Notes: generated by a model from the sequence alone, not told the origin. Shown: positions 7,240 to 15,140, counted from the stretch's first letter. The stretch: 18,733 bases of DNA from UBA1124 sp963933095 (GCA_963933095.1 CAWVSV010000050.1:1-18733), one strand, 5' to 3'. A program made the numbers and translations.

Positions 7240-7387
7240 AATGAGACCTTTGCCTAATTGTTCTATTGTCTTGTAACGGCGTTGACACCCTGCTCAATAG
7301 GCTATCTGTAATCGATACACTACTTATTTGCGCGGGCTTTTGCCTCAGCCATAAGCAAAAATTGTGTTCCTGCAATGGTCTCATAAT
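7238..7387. mobile_element. MITE-like element between cobK and cobH
   Basis: The gap is bounded by inverted ends: 7238-7253 (ATAATGAGACCTTTGC) and the reverse complement of 7372-7387 (ATTATGAGACCATTGC) agree at 14 of 16 positions, including eight perfect pairs ATGAGACC/GGTCTCAT. The element fills the gap in an operon whose other core junctions mostly overlap, so a non-autonomous insertion is a reasonable inference. No clean target duplication is visible, and no second copy is in the window. A 51-codon frame (7384 to 7229, - strand, beginning MRPLQEHNFCLWL) runs through it and overlaps the cobH start; it looks incidental. Confidence 0.45.
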
Positions 7388-7389
7388 AT

Positions 7390-8172
7390 CTATTGCCCTA
7401 GGTTCAGCTGAGTACTGAAAAAATGTTGCACCCGCTGCTGGCAAGTCTCGGTGTCGGTAAACACTTTATCTGCCGCCCCCGGTTCGGGCCGCCGCAACAT
7501 AAACACTGCCACGCCCAGTTCACGCGCCGCGGTTAATTTTGCTACGGTTGAATCGCCACCGCTGTTTTTAGTCACTAACGCATCGATCTTGGCGCGCTGC
7601 ATAAATTCTATTTCAGCGGCCAGCGCAAAAGGACCTATAGCTTTATGCCAGTGCATATTGGCGGCTAATTGATGTTTTGGGGCAACCGCTGTGCGCAGCC
7701 ACAGTTGCTGATTTGAGCAGGCACTGCGCTGTTCAAAAGCCTGCAGCGCCTCGGCCGGCAACTGCCCAGCGGTTAAAAATACCGAGCGTTTATGGTCGAG
7801 CGCCGGCAGTAGCTCATGCCAGTTATTGAACTCAGACCATTGATCATTACTCTGCGGTTGCCAGGCTGGACGCTGAAAACGCCAGCAGGGAATACCCTGT
7901 TCACGACTCGCTGCGGCGGCGATGGCACTCATAGTTGCAGCATAGGGATGGGTTATATCCAGCAGCAGTGTAATACCCTTGTCTCGCAAGTAATTATGCA
8001 GACCACCAAACTGACGAAAACCACCCACTAACACTTGGCAGGGCATTTCGGGCACACGCACTAAACCGGCTATAGAGTAGATAATATCCACCCCCATTTG
8101 CTGCAGTGGTGCGTAAAGCGCATCGACCGCACGCCGGGCATCGAGAGTGCCCCCTAAAATTAGTAGCGTCAC
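7390..8172 (-). CDS. cobK: Precorrin-6A reductase (CobK/CbiJ)
   Basis: NAD(P)H-dependent reductase that reduces the C18-C19 double bond of (cobalt-)precorrin-6A to 6B. The 260-residue protein shows the N-terminal LLILGGTLDARR (about 3-14), DITHPYAATMSAIAAAAS (about 72-89, the family DxTHPYA motif) and the C-terminal KIDALVTKNSGGDSTVAKLTAARELGV. It starts with GTG overlapping the cbiD stop as GTGA (8169-8172). The gene sits between cbiD and cobH, the enzymes acting before and after it in the pathway or close to it. Confidence 0.93.
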   Translation of the reverse strand: MTLLILGGTLDARRAVDALYAPLQQMGVDIIYSIAGLVRVPEMPCQVLVGGFRQFGGLHNYLRDKGITLLLDITHPYAATMSAIAAAASREQGIPCWRFQRPAWQPQSNDQWSEFNNWHELLPALDHKRSVFLTAGQLPAEALQAFEQRSACSNQQLWLRTAVAPKHQLAANMHWHKAIGPFALAAEIEFMQRAKIDALVTKNSGGDSTVAKLTAARELGVAVFMLRRPEPGAADKVFTDTETCQQRVQHFFSTQLNLGQ

Positions 8173-9287
8173 CGTGACTCTCCGTGACGGTGATCTAGCG
8201 CACCCGCTCGGCCGACAAATACGCCCTGACGGTCGATAGCCAAGACTTCAATTTGGACACTGTTGGGCACCACCGAACGCGCCTTAAGTAGAGCTTTTTG
8301 ACACACCACACTGGCCAAATCCAGCCCTCGCTGACGGCATAAATTTAATACTTGGATGCTGGTATTGGCCGCAATAACGGCCTGTAATAGTTCGGGCCCA
8401 GCGCCCAGATCTTTGGCCAACTCGGCCAGAAATTCAAAGTTAATACTCGAGGCCCGACTGTGCAGGTCGAGATTGCCGTCGGCCAGTTTGCACATTTTTC
8501 CAAAACCGCCGCAGATACTGAGCTTGGCAATGGGCTTGCGCTTTAAGTACTTGAGCACCGCGCCGGCAAAGTCGCCCATTTCTATTAGCGCCATGTCGGG
8601 CAACTGGTACTCTCGCGTTATCGCCGACTCGCTACTGCTGCCAGTAGCCGCGGCGATATGGTCTAAGCCATTAGCCTTGGCAACGTCGATACCTTGGTGA
8701 ATTGAGGCCACATAGGCGGCACAGGAGAATGGGCGCACTATACCGGTAGTACCCAAAATGGATAAGCCGCCGAGAATACCCAAACGCGAATTCATGGTTT
8801 TCAACGCCAACTGCTCGCCCTTCTCCACCCCCACTTCAACCTCGAAGCCACCGCAGTAATTATTCTCCTGCGCTAACTGCTGTAAATGTTCTGTCATCAT
8901 CTGCCGTGGCACGGGGTTAATCGCAGCCTCACCCACCGCCAACACCAGACCGTCGCGGGTCACTGTGCCGACACCGGCGCCAGCTGTAAAACTTATACCC
9001 AGAGTGGGCCGCAACTGCAGGCGCACAAATACTCGCGCACCGTGAGTAACATCGGGGTCGTCACCGGCATCTTTAATAGTGCTGGTAGTGACGCTGTTGT
9101 GGTCGCGAAGGGTATTAACAATAGTCAGCTCGACCATTTTTCCGCGCGGCAGTTTTATCGAGACCAGAGTAATGTGCTGATCTTGCAACAGCAATGTTGC
9201 TGCGGCCACACAGCAGGCGGTGGCGCAGCTGCCAGTAGTCAGCCCGCTACGCAGTGGTGATTTGCCTTCATTGCTCTCGGGCCACAC
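8169..9287 (-). CDS. cbiD: Cobalt-precorrin-5B C1-methyltransferase (CbiD)
   Basis: CbiD adds the C1 methyl group to cobalt-precorrin-5B; in the classical aerobic route CobF does this job. The protein has 372 residues (family about 360-380). Visible family motifs: PLRSGLTTGSCATACCVAA (about 11-29), IKDAGDDPDVTHGARVF (about 71-87), GTTGIVRPFSCAAYVASI (about 178-195), DHIAAATGSSSESAI (about 208-222) and SICGGFGKMCKLADG. GTG start with TGAGGA eight bases upstream. It is coupled to cobK downstream by a 4-base overlap. Pseudomonads also pair CbiD with otherwise aerobic-type genes, so CbiD alone does not prove an anaerobic route. Confidence 0.96.
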   Translation of the reverse strand: MWPESNEGKSPLRSGLTTGSCATACCVAAATLLLQDQHITLVSIKLPRGKMVELTIVNTLRDHNSVTTSTIKDAGDDPDVTHGARVFVRLQLRPTLGISFTAGAGVGTVTRDGLVLAVGEAAINPVPRQMMTEHLQQLAQENNYCGGFEVEVGVEKGEQLALKTMNSRLGILGGLSILGTTGIVRPFSCAAYVASIHQGIDVAKANGLDHIAAATGSSSESAITREYQLPDMALIEMGDFAGAVLKYLKRKPIAKLSICGGFGKMCKLADGNLDLHSRASSINFEFLAELAKDLGAGPELLQAVIAANTSIQVLNLCRQRGLDLASVVCQKALLKARSVVPNSVQIEVLAIDRQGVFVGRAGALDHRHGESR

Positions 9288-9315
9288 GGGCTATTCCTCA
9301 ACTTATCCGTTAAAT

Positions 9316-9990
9316 CTACAGTGCTTGCACTAGCCAGTAACTGCCAATAACAATGGAGGTTGCGGCAATTAGGCGCCGACTGTAGCAAAACAATTGTTGA
9401 TAGCGCTGCTGCAGTGTTTTTTGCATAAAGCCAAAACCGAGGCCAAACAACAACATAGACAGCATTACCCCTACCGAGAATATCACTAAGTACGCCAGCG
9501 CCACGCTCAGCTGACCTTGCCCCACAGCTGGCACTAGGGCCAGAGCTGGAGCGCTGCCAGCTAAACCGTGCAGCACGCCGACCAGCACTGGGGTATGTTT
9601 TGCATTATTTACATGTTCATCAACTTGGCCTTGCGCCAAATGAGTGTGCACCAGCTCGCCGTGGCAATGCTCTATCAAGCGGATTTTTTCCTGTCGAAAT
9701 TGCCAAAAGCAAAACAGCCCCAGCGCAATCAGCAGCACCCCGACGCTCACTTCAGCCGCGCGCTGGAGCGCCTGCGGCAGCGCCCAACCCAAACTGAACA
9801 GCAGCGCGCCACTGAGCAGTAATACAGCGCCATGGCCCAGCGCCCAGTGCGCACTGAAACGCAGAGTGCGCGCCAAACCCGGACGCTGATTACTCAGATT
9901 AGACACGGCCATAACATGGTCGGCATCGAGGGCATGCATTAAGCCCAGACTAAACCCCAGTGCTAACAATGGAACTATTTCAAGCGACAT
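9316..9990 (-). CDS. NiCoT/NicO-like nickel-cobalt transporter
   Basis: A hydrophobic protein of 224 residues with about six membrane segments. The signature HX4DH is present as HALDADHV (about 20-27), and LGHGAVLLL matches the second NiCoT motif. A hydrophilic, His-rich loop (HCHGELVHTHLAQ, about 110-122) between segments could bind metal. It is shorter than classical HoxN (about 350) and closer in size to UreH/HupE-like transporters. Its place in the operon, between cobB and cbiD, suggests it supplies cobalt to the pathway. The ATG at 9990 has AGGGTG just upstream; a GTG at 9996 would lie within that site, so I prefer the ATG. Confidence 0.85.
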   Translation of the reverse strand: MSLEIVPLLALGFSLGLMHALDADHVMAVSNLSNQRPGLARTLRFSAHWALGHGAVLLLSGALLFSLGWALPQALQRAAEVSVGVLLIALGLFCFWQFRQEKIRLIEHCHGELVHTHLAQGQVDEHVNNAKHTPVLVGVLHGLAGSAPALALVPAVGQGQLSVALAYLVIFSVGVMLSMLLFGLGFGFMQKTLQQRYQQLFCYSRRLIAATSIVIGSYWLVQAL

Positions 9991-10070
9991 AAACACCCTA
10001 AAGCAGATTATCGAGGATTAGATTTTGCATTAAATTCAGAGCAAAACCGAGAATTAATAGTGCATAAATG

Positions 10071-11420
10071 TTAATGCTCGAGTGTACATTTTTTCTTGGT
10101 GGCACCGAAGATCTGCGCCACAGCGCCAGGGTTTGACGGGAAAAATAAATGTAAGTAACTGGCGGTTAAGCCTGCAACCCGAAATATGGCCTCGCCCGGG
10201 GCACGATGGTGCTGACGGCGGCCATGAGCCAATGGCTTTGGGGTGTCAACACTGCGCGAGCGGTGATGAGCGTGGGCGCGAATGTCTCCCTCGGGCAGCA
10301 CCGCCGTTTGCATACCCTGACAACCGCGTTTGCCACGCATGGTCCCATGACCGTCGAGCAACCCTAGCATGGTGTGCTGGCATTCATCCAAATCTGTGAG
10401 CGTTTGCAGACTGTAGAGAAAACCCCCGCACTCGGCCAGAATCGGTTTGCCAGTGTGGTAAAAACCTTGAATTTGACGGTGTAAGTCGGTATTACCAGCA
10501 AGGGTTGCAGCGTGTAATTCAGGGTAACCGCCCGGCAGCCAGAGCGCGTCAACCTCGGGCAGTACGACATCATGTAGAGGCGAGAAAAATGTCACCTGCG
10601 CCCCGAGTTTATCCAGTAGACGCAAATTGGCGTCGTAAATAAAACTAAAGGCCGCGTCACGAGCGATGCCAATAGTAACACCCTGAAGACTAGGTTCGAT
10701 GGCAGGTACCGGTGCGGCAGTAAAACTCACCGGCAACAGCTGGGTAATTGCCGCCAACAAACCGGCTTCTTCTAGCCAGTCGGCGCCAGCGGCAAAACGC
10801 AGTTCCAGCTCCTCTCGCACCTCTTCAGCCTGCACTAAACCCAAGTGTCGCTCAGGTAACGCTACCGTCTCTGAGCGCTTTAAAGTTGCCAGCAAAGCAA
10901 GTGACGGGGGCAGCGCATGGCGAATTAATTCGGCGTGGCGCTCGGTGCCGCAGTGGTTAGCGATGAGGCCAAACACGTTAACATCACTGCGATAGTTGGC
11001 CAGACCTGTTGCCACCGCGGCCGCAGTCTGCGCCATGCCTTTTACATCCATGACAATGGCCATAGGAATACCAAAACGCGCGGCCAAGTCGGCACTGGAG
11101 GGATCGCCATCGAACATGCCCATGGCCCCTTCAATCAAAATCAGATCACACTCGGTGGCGGCCAAATAAAGCATCTGCTGACAATAGGCTTCGCCTGCCA
11201 TCCACAAGTCCAACTGCTCCACCGGCGCGTTTGAGGCCTGAGCCAGGATTTGCGGGTCGAGGTAATCGGGGCCGGTCTTGAACACTCGCACCTTTTTGCC
11301 CTGCCGCGTTAGCAGACGTGCCAGCGCCGCAGTAATAGTGGTTTTGCCCTGTCCCGAGGCTGGGGCGGTTAGAAATAGTGCCGGACACAGGGCTACTGCT
11401 TGCTCGCAATCCGCCCTCAA
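10071..11420 (-). CDS. cobB: Cobyrinic/hydrogenobyrinic acid a,c-diamide synthase (CobB/CbiA)
   Basis: ATP- and glutamine-dependent amidotransferase that amidates the a and c acetate side chains. The N-terminal dethiobiotin-synthetase-like domain has the P-loop TAPASGQGKTTI (about 18-29) and KTGPDYLDP (about 48-56). The C-terminal class I glutaminase-like domain has WLPGGYPELHAATLA, the nucleophile Cys331 in ILAECGGFLYS, and ASYLHLFFPSNP near the end. The segment RGCQGMQTAVLPEGDIRAHAHHRS marks a proteobacterial subgroup. Length is 449 residues, as expected. The only well-placed start is TTG at 11420, overlapping the cobO stop as TTGA, so translation probably depends on coupling to cobO. Confidence 0.94.
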   Translation of the reverse strand: MRADCEQAVALCPALFLTAPASGQGKTTITAALARLLTRQGKKVRVFKTGPDYLDPQILAQASNAPVEQLDLWMAGEAYCQQMLYLAATECDLILIEGAMGMFDGDPSSADLAARFGIPMAIVMDVKGMAQTAAAVATGLANYRSDVNVFGLIANHCGTERHAELIRHALPPSLALLATLKRSETVALPERHLGLVQAEEVREELELRFAAGADWLEEAGLLAAITQLLPVSFTAAPVPAIEPSLQGVTIGIARDAAFSFIYDANLRLLDKLGAQVTFFSPLHDVVLPEVDALWLPGGYPELHAATLAGNTDLHRQIQGFYHTGKPILAECGGFLYSLQTLTDLDECQHTMLGLLDGHGTMRGKRGCQGMQTAVLPEGDIRAHAHHRSRSVDTPKPLAHGRRQHHRAPGEAIFRVAGLTASYLHLFFPSNPGAVAQIFGATKKKCTLEH

Positions 11421-12037
11421 AATTCGATCCCGGGCTGGGCCTTAACACCTAAGCGAAAGGCGTGCCGTTCGTCTTGCACGACAGAAATAGTATCGGCGAT
11501 ATCCTGTAGCGGCAGGGCCATAGTGCGACCAGTGATAATCACATTTTGCATTTTAGGGCGGTTTTTCAACGCCTCGATTACCGGCTGCACGTCGAGATAG
11601 CCATACTTGAACATATAGCTCATCTCGTCGAACACCAGTATCTGGTAGCGGTCGTCTCGCAGCATTTGCTCTGCCGCCGCCCACGCCTGTTGCGCAGCCT
11701 CGATGTCGCGCTCTTTACTTTGGGTTTCCCAGGTAAAACCATGGCCCATTACTTTCCAGTCGATAAGGGCGTGGTCGCGAAAAAATTTGTACTCTCCGGT
11801 CTCCATGCGCCCCTTACTGAACTGGATTACGCCGCAGCGCTGTCCGTGACCCGCGCTGCGCGCCATAGTGCCAAAGGCAGAGCTACTTTTGCCTTTGCCA
11901 TTGCCCTTGAGCAGGATTAATACGCCACGCTCCTCGGTAGCCTTGGCAATTTTTTTGTCCATTACGACTTTACGGGCGGCCATGCGAACTTGATGGCTGC
12001 TGGCTTTTGAGTCGTTCGGGGTAGCGTCGTCAGTCAT
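11417..12037 (-). CDS. cobO: Cob(I)yrinic acid a,c-diamide adenosyltransferase (CobO/BtuR)
   Basis: Transfers the 5'-deoxyadenosyl group of ATP to reduced corrinoid cobalt. The protein is 206 residues, a normal length. The P-loop is GNGKGKSSS (about 45-53). Other family segments are GVIQFSKGRMETGE, MGHGFTWETQ, ILVFDEMSYMFKYGYLD and VIITGRTMALPLQDIADTISVV. The first 30 residues are a polar extension. ATG start with AGGAAA upstream, eight bases after the chelatase gene and overlapping cobB. It acts on the CobB product once cobalt is in the ring, so its position next to cobB and a chelatase component fits. Confidence 0.96.
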   Translation of the reverse strand: MTDDATPNDSKASSHQVRMAARKVVMDKKIAKATEERGVLILLKGNGKGKSSSAFGTMARSAGHGQRCGVIQFSKGRMETGEYKFFRDHALIDWKVMGHGFTWETQSKERDIEAAQQAWAAAEQMLRDDRYQILVFDEMSYMFKYGYLDVQPVIEALKNRPKMQNVIITGRTMALPLQDIADTISVVQDERHAFRLGVKAQPGIEF

Positions 12038-12045
12038 AATATTTC

Positions 12046-13776
12046 CTATGCCGGCAACGGCAGGTATTGCGCACCAAGTGCGACGGCAATGGCTTGGCCT
12101 TTACCGCGTTTAATACTCGAAGATTCGATATCCACCAGTACACAATCGCCCACTATGGGCAACTGTTTCAGTGGTGCGGTGGTGCGGCCATCGGTAATGA
12201 GGTAGGTGCGAGTGAGCAGTTCTGGGCTCTGGCGCAGCAACTTGGCGCGAGTGTCTCGCGCCTGCTGCAACACTTGCCGTAAAGGCGTGCCGCCAGCAGC
12301 TGGTATGCTGTCTAGCAACTGCCGCAAAGCCTTGGGCGCACGTACCTGCGGCAGCAGAGTTTCGACCTTACCGTTGCCAAAACCGAGCAACAGCAATTGC
12401 TCTCGGCTTATATAGGCGCGTTCGGCAATGGCCAATACAGCGGCCTTGGCGCGGCCAAACAAACTGTTTTTAAGCGTTGAGGCCGAGGTGTCGAGCAAAA
12501 TTAAATGCAGCGCTGGCTGGGCGGTTTTTTTTCGCCAAAAGCTCAAACTCGATGGCGGCCACTGACCACGACTTTTAACGAGAGTGTTAAACCAATTGGG
12601 CCTGCGACTGTAACCATCCGCTCGCTTGCCCGCTGAAGCTGAAGCTGACTGCCCAGCGCTCTTAGCCGCGACCTCATCCGCTCGCTGCTGACGCACAGGT
12701 GAGCTCGGCAGCAAAGGTTTACAGGCTAACTCAAGGGCATCCGCCGTTACCTGCTGCTGCGGTTTCATACTCCCCCAATCACCCGAGGTGGGTGCCTTGC
12801 TGTTGTTGTCGCGCTCGGGCGGCCGCTGAAAATTCGACGCCGGCGGAGATGTTGACGGCGGCGCTGACGGTGGTGGGTTTTGTGGCGCAGGTTTGCGTCT
12901 GTGGCTAAGCACTAACTCTGCCACCATCGACAGATCTTCAGCGATAACACTGTCGCGCCCACACCAAGCGGCGTGGGCCATGGCTGCTCGGCACCAGACA
13001 ATATCGGCGCGCAAGCCGTCGACATGAGCAGCAGTACAGCGCTCGGCGATAGCGCGGCGCCACTCGTCCGAACAAATGACTTGCGGCAGACGAGCCTGAG
13101 CTCGCTCGATTGATTGTTGTAAGTGCAGTTGCTCGTCGGTATAGCGGTCACAAAAAGCCTGAGCATCGCCATCGAACTGTTCGCGCATACGCACTATGTC
13201 AATGCGCTCATCGAGACTATATTGATTGTTCAGCTCCACCGCCAAACCAAAGCGGTCCTGCAGCTGTGGTCGCAATTCGCCCTCATCGGGGTTCATGGTG
13301 CCCAACAGCAAAAATCGCGAGCTGTGGCTGTGACTGATGCCGTCACGCTCAACTCGATTGACGCCACTAGCGGCCACATCCAGCAGTAGATCTACCAGGG
13401 TATCGGATAATAAGTTGACTTCATCGACATAGAGCACGCCGGTGTCGGCCTTGGCCAACAAACCGGGATTAAAACTAACTTGGCTGTCGCTGAGAACTTT
13501 TTGTAAATCCAGCGTCCCGGTCAGCATCTCCTCGCTAGTACCCAGCGGTAAGGTAATAAATGGGTGACTCTGACTCCCGCTTCGCAACGGCAGAATGTCG
13601 GCCAAACTGCGTGCTAGTGTCGACTTGGCCGCGCCTCTCGGGCCACTCACCAATACTCCGCCAATACCTGGGCTAATAGCCGCGAGAATAAGGGCCAACT
13701 TAAAGGGCACCTGCCCCGCAACGGCAGCAAAAGGATAGTTTGGCGCTAAAGTGTGGTTAGGCGAGGCGCTAGGCAC
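12046..13776 (-). CDS. Fused ChlI-ChlD type chelatase subunit (AAA+ ATPase plus VWA), probable cobaltochelatase motor
   Basis: The N-terminal AAA+ domain resembles magnesium-chelatase ChlI: YPFAAVAGQ, P-loop GPRGAAKST, Walker B VLYVDE, sensor LLLGTMNPDEGELRPQLQDRFG. A Pro/Ser-rich linker follows, then a VWA domain with the MIDAS motif DTSAS, GGTPL and LITDGR. In B12 clusters such proteins replace CobS-CobT and drive cobalt insertion with CobN, which is not in this window. The P-loop has Ala for the usual second Gly. Start: a GTG at 13776 overlaps the cbtA stop (GTGCCTAG) and gives the usual 13 residues before YPF. The frame stays open upstream to ATG 13929 or TTG 13959, but that would add a 50-60 residue Ala/Thr/Pro leader encoded by a hexamer repeat inside cbtA. 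No start has a strong ribosome site. Confidence 0.87.
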   Translation of the reverse strand: MPSASPNHTLAPNYPFAAVAGQVPFKLALILAAISPGIGGVLVSGPRGAAKSTLARSLADILPLRSGSQSHPFITLPLGTSEEMLTGTLDLQKVLSDSQVSFNPGLLAKADTGVLYVDEVNLLSDTLVDLLLDVAASGVNRVERDGISHSHSSRFLLLGTMNPDEGELRPQLQDRFGLAVELNNQYSLDERIDIVRMREQFDGDAQAFCDRYTDEQLHLQQSIERAQARLPQVICSDEWRRAIAERCTAAHVDGLRADIVWCRAAMAHAAWCGRDSVIAEDLSMVAELVLSHRRKPAPQNPPPSAPPSTSPPASNFQRPPERDNNSKAPTSGDWGSMKPQQQVTADALELACKPLLPSSPVRQQRADEVAAKSAGQSASASAGKRADGYSRRPNWFNTLVKSRGQWPPSSLSFWRKKTAQPALHLILLDTSASTLKNSLFGRAKAAVLAIAERAYISREQLLLLGFGNGKVETLLPQVRAPKALRQLLDSIPAAGGTPLRQVLQQARDTRAKLLRQSPELLTRTYLITDGRTTAPLKQLPIVGDCVLVDIESSSIKRGKGQAIAVALGAQYLPLPA

Positions 13777-14698
13777 TGTTGGTGTCGCTGCGGGTGTTGC
13801 TGTCGCTGTGGGTGTCGCTGCGGGTGTCGCTGTCGCTGCGGGTGTCGCTGTGGGTGTCGCTGTCGCTGTCGCTGTGGGTGTTGCTGTCGCTGTCGCTGTG
13901 GGTGTTGCTGTCGCGGCTAATGTCATCATTAGTGACACTGTTGCGGTCGGCCTTATCAAGATCCGCAGGTTTTACTATCCAGCGCTGTAAACACCACACA
14001 CTTGCCGGCCCCAACGCCAACCAAAAGAGTAAGTTGCTAAAACCGCTGGCAACAATAAACTCTTGGTGTAATGCCATGAGGGCTGCTACGGCCTGCGGAT
14101 CGGAATGCGAAAACTCAGGCCCACCAGTATGCGGTGCGCCAATAATAAAGGGCAGCGCCAACAACAGCGGACCAATAAGTTTGTATTTTGCCGGCGCAAA
14201 AGCCAGCAGCGCCAACCCAGCCGTGCCGGCTATTACAGCCAGCAGCCACCACGTTTGACGATTTTCAATAGCCGCGGCTTCAACACCAGGGATCTCCGGC
14301 GGCAAGCCCAGCGCCGGCATAAAGAAAAACACTCCGAAACCGGCCAGTCCCCAAAGTAGGCCTCGCAACAGGCTGAGTTGGGTGAGTCCCTGTAATTGCA
14401 GCTGACTCATAATGGCCAGCAACATAGCGGCAAAACCGATAGCGGCCAGTACATTGGCGACAAAAGAATAACCGCTGCGCTCAAAACCATCTGCAGGTGC
14501 CCAAGCTTCGGCATCATGACTGTGCGCATGACTATGATCGTGGCTATGACTGTGAGCAACCTTGGGCGCGGCTTTTTCTTCATAGGCTTCGGCGGCAAAA
14601 ATAATCGGGTTAACCGCCACCATTTGCAGCAGGGTTAACAGCGAGCCTGCCAGCAAGCCGAGCAATAGCGAGGTCAAAATAATATTACGAAAAATCAT
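13769..14698 (-). CDS. cbtA: CbtA cobalt transporter subunit with a repeat-encoded C-terminal tail
   Basis: A membrane protein with about five to six hydrophobic segments: first at 5-35, the rest between 75 and 240. It carries a His-rich stretch HSHSHDHSHAHSHD (about 49-62) after the first segment, plus MPALGLPPEIPG (about 127-138) and the GAPH motif, all typical of CbtA. The CbtAB pair is a predicted cobalt uptake system usually under B12-riboswitch control, as here. The conserved part ends near residue 245 (CLQRWIVKPADL). Residues about 261-309 are a hydrophilic tail of Ser, Asp, Thr, Asn, His and Arg, encoded by a hexanucleotide repeat that is also open in the chelatase frame. Family members are normally about 230-250 residues, so the tail is an addition. 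ATG start with AGGTG upstream. Confidence 0.92.
   Translation of the reverse strand: MIFRNIILTSLLLGLLAGSLLTLLQMVAVNPIIFAAEAYEEKAAPKVAHSHSHDHSHAHSHDAEAWAPADGFERSGYSFVANVLAAIGFAAMLLAIMSQLQLQGLTQLSLLRGLLWGLAGFGVFFFMPALGLPPEIPGVEAAAIENRQTWWLLAVIAGTAGLALLAFAPAKYKLIGPLLLALPFIIGAPHTGGPEFSHSDPQAVAALMALHQEFIVASGFSNLLFWLALGPASVWCLQRWIVKPADLDKADRNSVTNDDISRDSNTHSDSDSNTHSDSDSDTHSDTRSDSDTRSDTHSDSNTRSDTNSA
13781..13912. repeat. Hexanucleotide tandem repeat (22 units) at the cbtA/chelatase junction
   Basis: Twenty-two uninterrupted 6-bp units are drawn from five variants (GGTGTC, GGTGTT, GCTGTC, GCTGTG, GCTGCG). The right part shows a 24-bp higher-order unit. Because the unit is a multiple of three and lacks stops, several frames stay open: Ser-Asp-type repeats in cbtA, Thr-Ala/Thr-Pro in the upstream extension of the chelatase frame, and Val-Gly-Val-Ala on the + strand. 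Copy-number change by slipped strands would preserve all frames. Confidence 0.95.
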
Positions 14699-14713
14699 GG
14701 CTCACACCTAAAT

Positions 14714-14733
14714 CAAGCTTGAGCTTGAGCTTG
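14714..14733. repeat. Short GAGCTT tandem repeat ahead of cbtA
   Basis: CAAGCTTGAGCTTGAGCTTG holds about three copies of a hexamer in the 212-bp cbtB-cbtA gap, roughly 16 bases upstream of the cbtA start. It includes palindromic AAGCTT and AGCT steps. It may be a neutral microsatellite. The rest of the gap (14734-14910) shows no gene that I can support. Confidence 0.5.
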
Positions 14734-14910
14734 CACAGCCCTAGCTTGGATAATTAATAAAAAATGAGAGATCTTTGCGGGCAAGCCAGTTCACTTTCAG
14801 CATGCATAATCCAACCGCAGGAAGATATTTATGCATTATAAATGACCGCTTAAGGAGGAAATCAACGCAGCCAAGAAGCAAAGGGGCAATCGGGCCAATG
14901 TCTCAGAACT

Positions 14911-15096
14911 TTAGTGGCAGGGAAACGCCAGTGTATGACGCGTGTCGTGGGCCGCATTGTGGGCCACATCCATAGGCGCAAAGCCCACCGCGAAAAGAAT
15001 CAGTACACCAAAAGCCAGTGCGCCGGCAGTTTGCACCCAGCTGGCTGTTGATATAAGCGTAGCGTTGGATTGATTAATTACAGATTGAGTCGACAT
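14911..15096 (-). CDS. cbtB: CbtB cobalt transporter subunit
   Basis: A small protein of 61 residues with a single membrane segment (about 23-42, TAGALAFGVLILFAVGFAPM) followed by a short His-containing tail (DVAHNAAHDTRHTLAFPCH). This is the standard CbtB layout, where C-terminal histidines are thought to bind metal. It is the first gene after the cobalamin riboswitch and precedes cbtA by 212 bases; CbtB and CbtA normally adjoin. The start at 15096 has AGAGG with four bases of spacing and gives the family length. An upstream in-frame start at 15123 lacks such a site and would add nine unrelated residues. Confidence 0.9.
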   Translation of the reverse strand: MSTQSVINQSNATLISTASWVQTAGALAFGVLILFAVGFAPMDVAHNAAHDTRHTLAFPCH

Positions 15097-15140
15097 AAAA
15101 CCTCTGGCACCCACCGTGCACATGTTAATTAAATTAATTG

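Noticed and set aside
7229..7384. 51-codon frame between cobK and cobH that overlaps the cobH start
   Set aside because: It lies almost wholly in the MITE-like insert, has no recognisable family and no clear ribosome site, so I do not list it as a gene.
8886..9260. 124-codon + strand frame opposite cbiD
   Set aside because: It is antisense to the conserved CbiD N-terminus and has no independent evidence.
11546..11920. 124-codon + strand frame opposite cobO
   Set aside because: It is a mirror frame of a well-supported gene, with no ribosome site or known domain.
13781..13912. CRISPR-like reading of the tandem repeat
   Set aside because: Units are 6 bp with no spacers, and no cas genes are present; it is a coding microsatellite.
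13751..14258. Long + strand open frames rich in Val/Gly/Ala or Leu/Ser/Val over the hexamer repeat
   Set aside because: They arise because the repeat has no stops in these frames; they are antisense to cbtA, lack ribosome sites and show no domain.
14775..14975. + strand frame opposite cbtB, beginning MRASQF like ProS
   Set aside because: The shared six residues are coincidence (different codons, no further similarity); it runs antisense into the clear cbtB gene.
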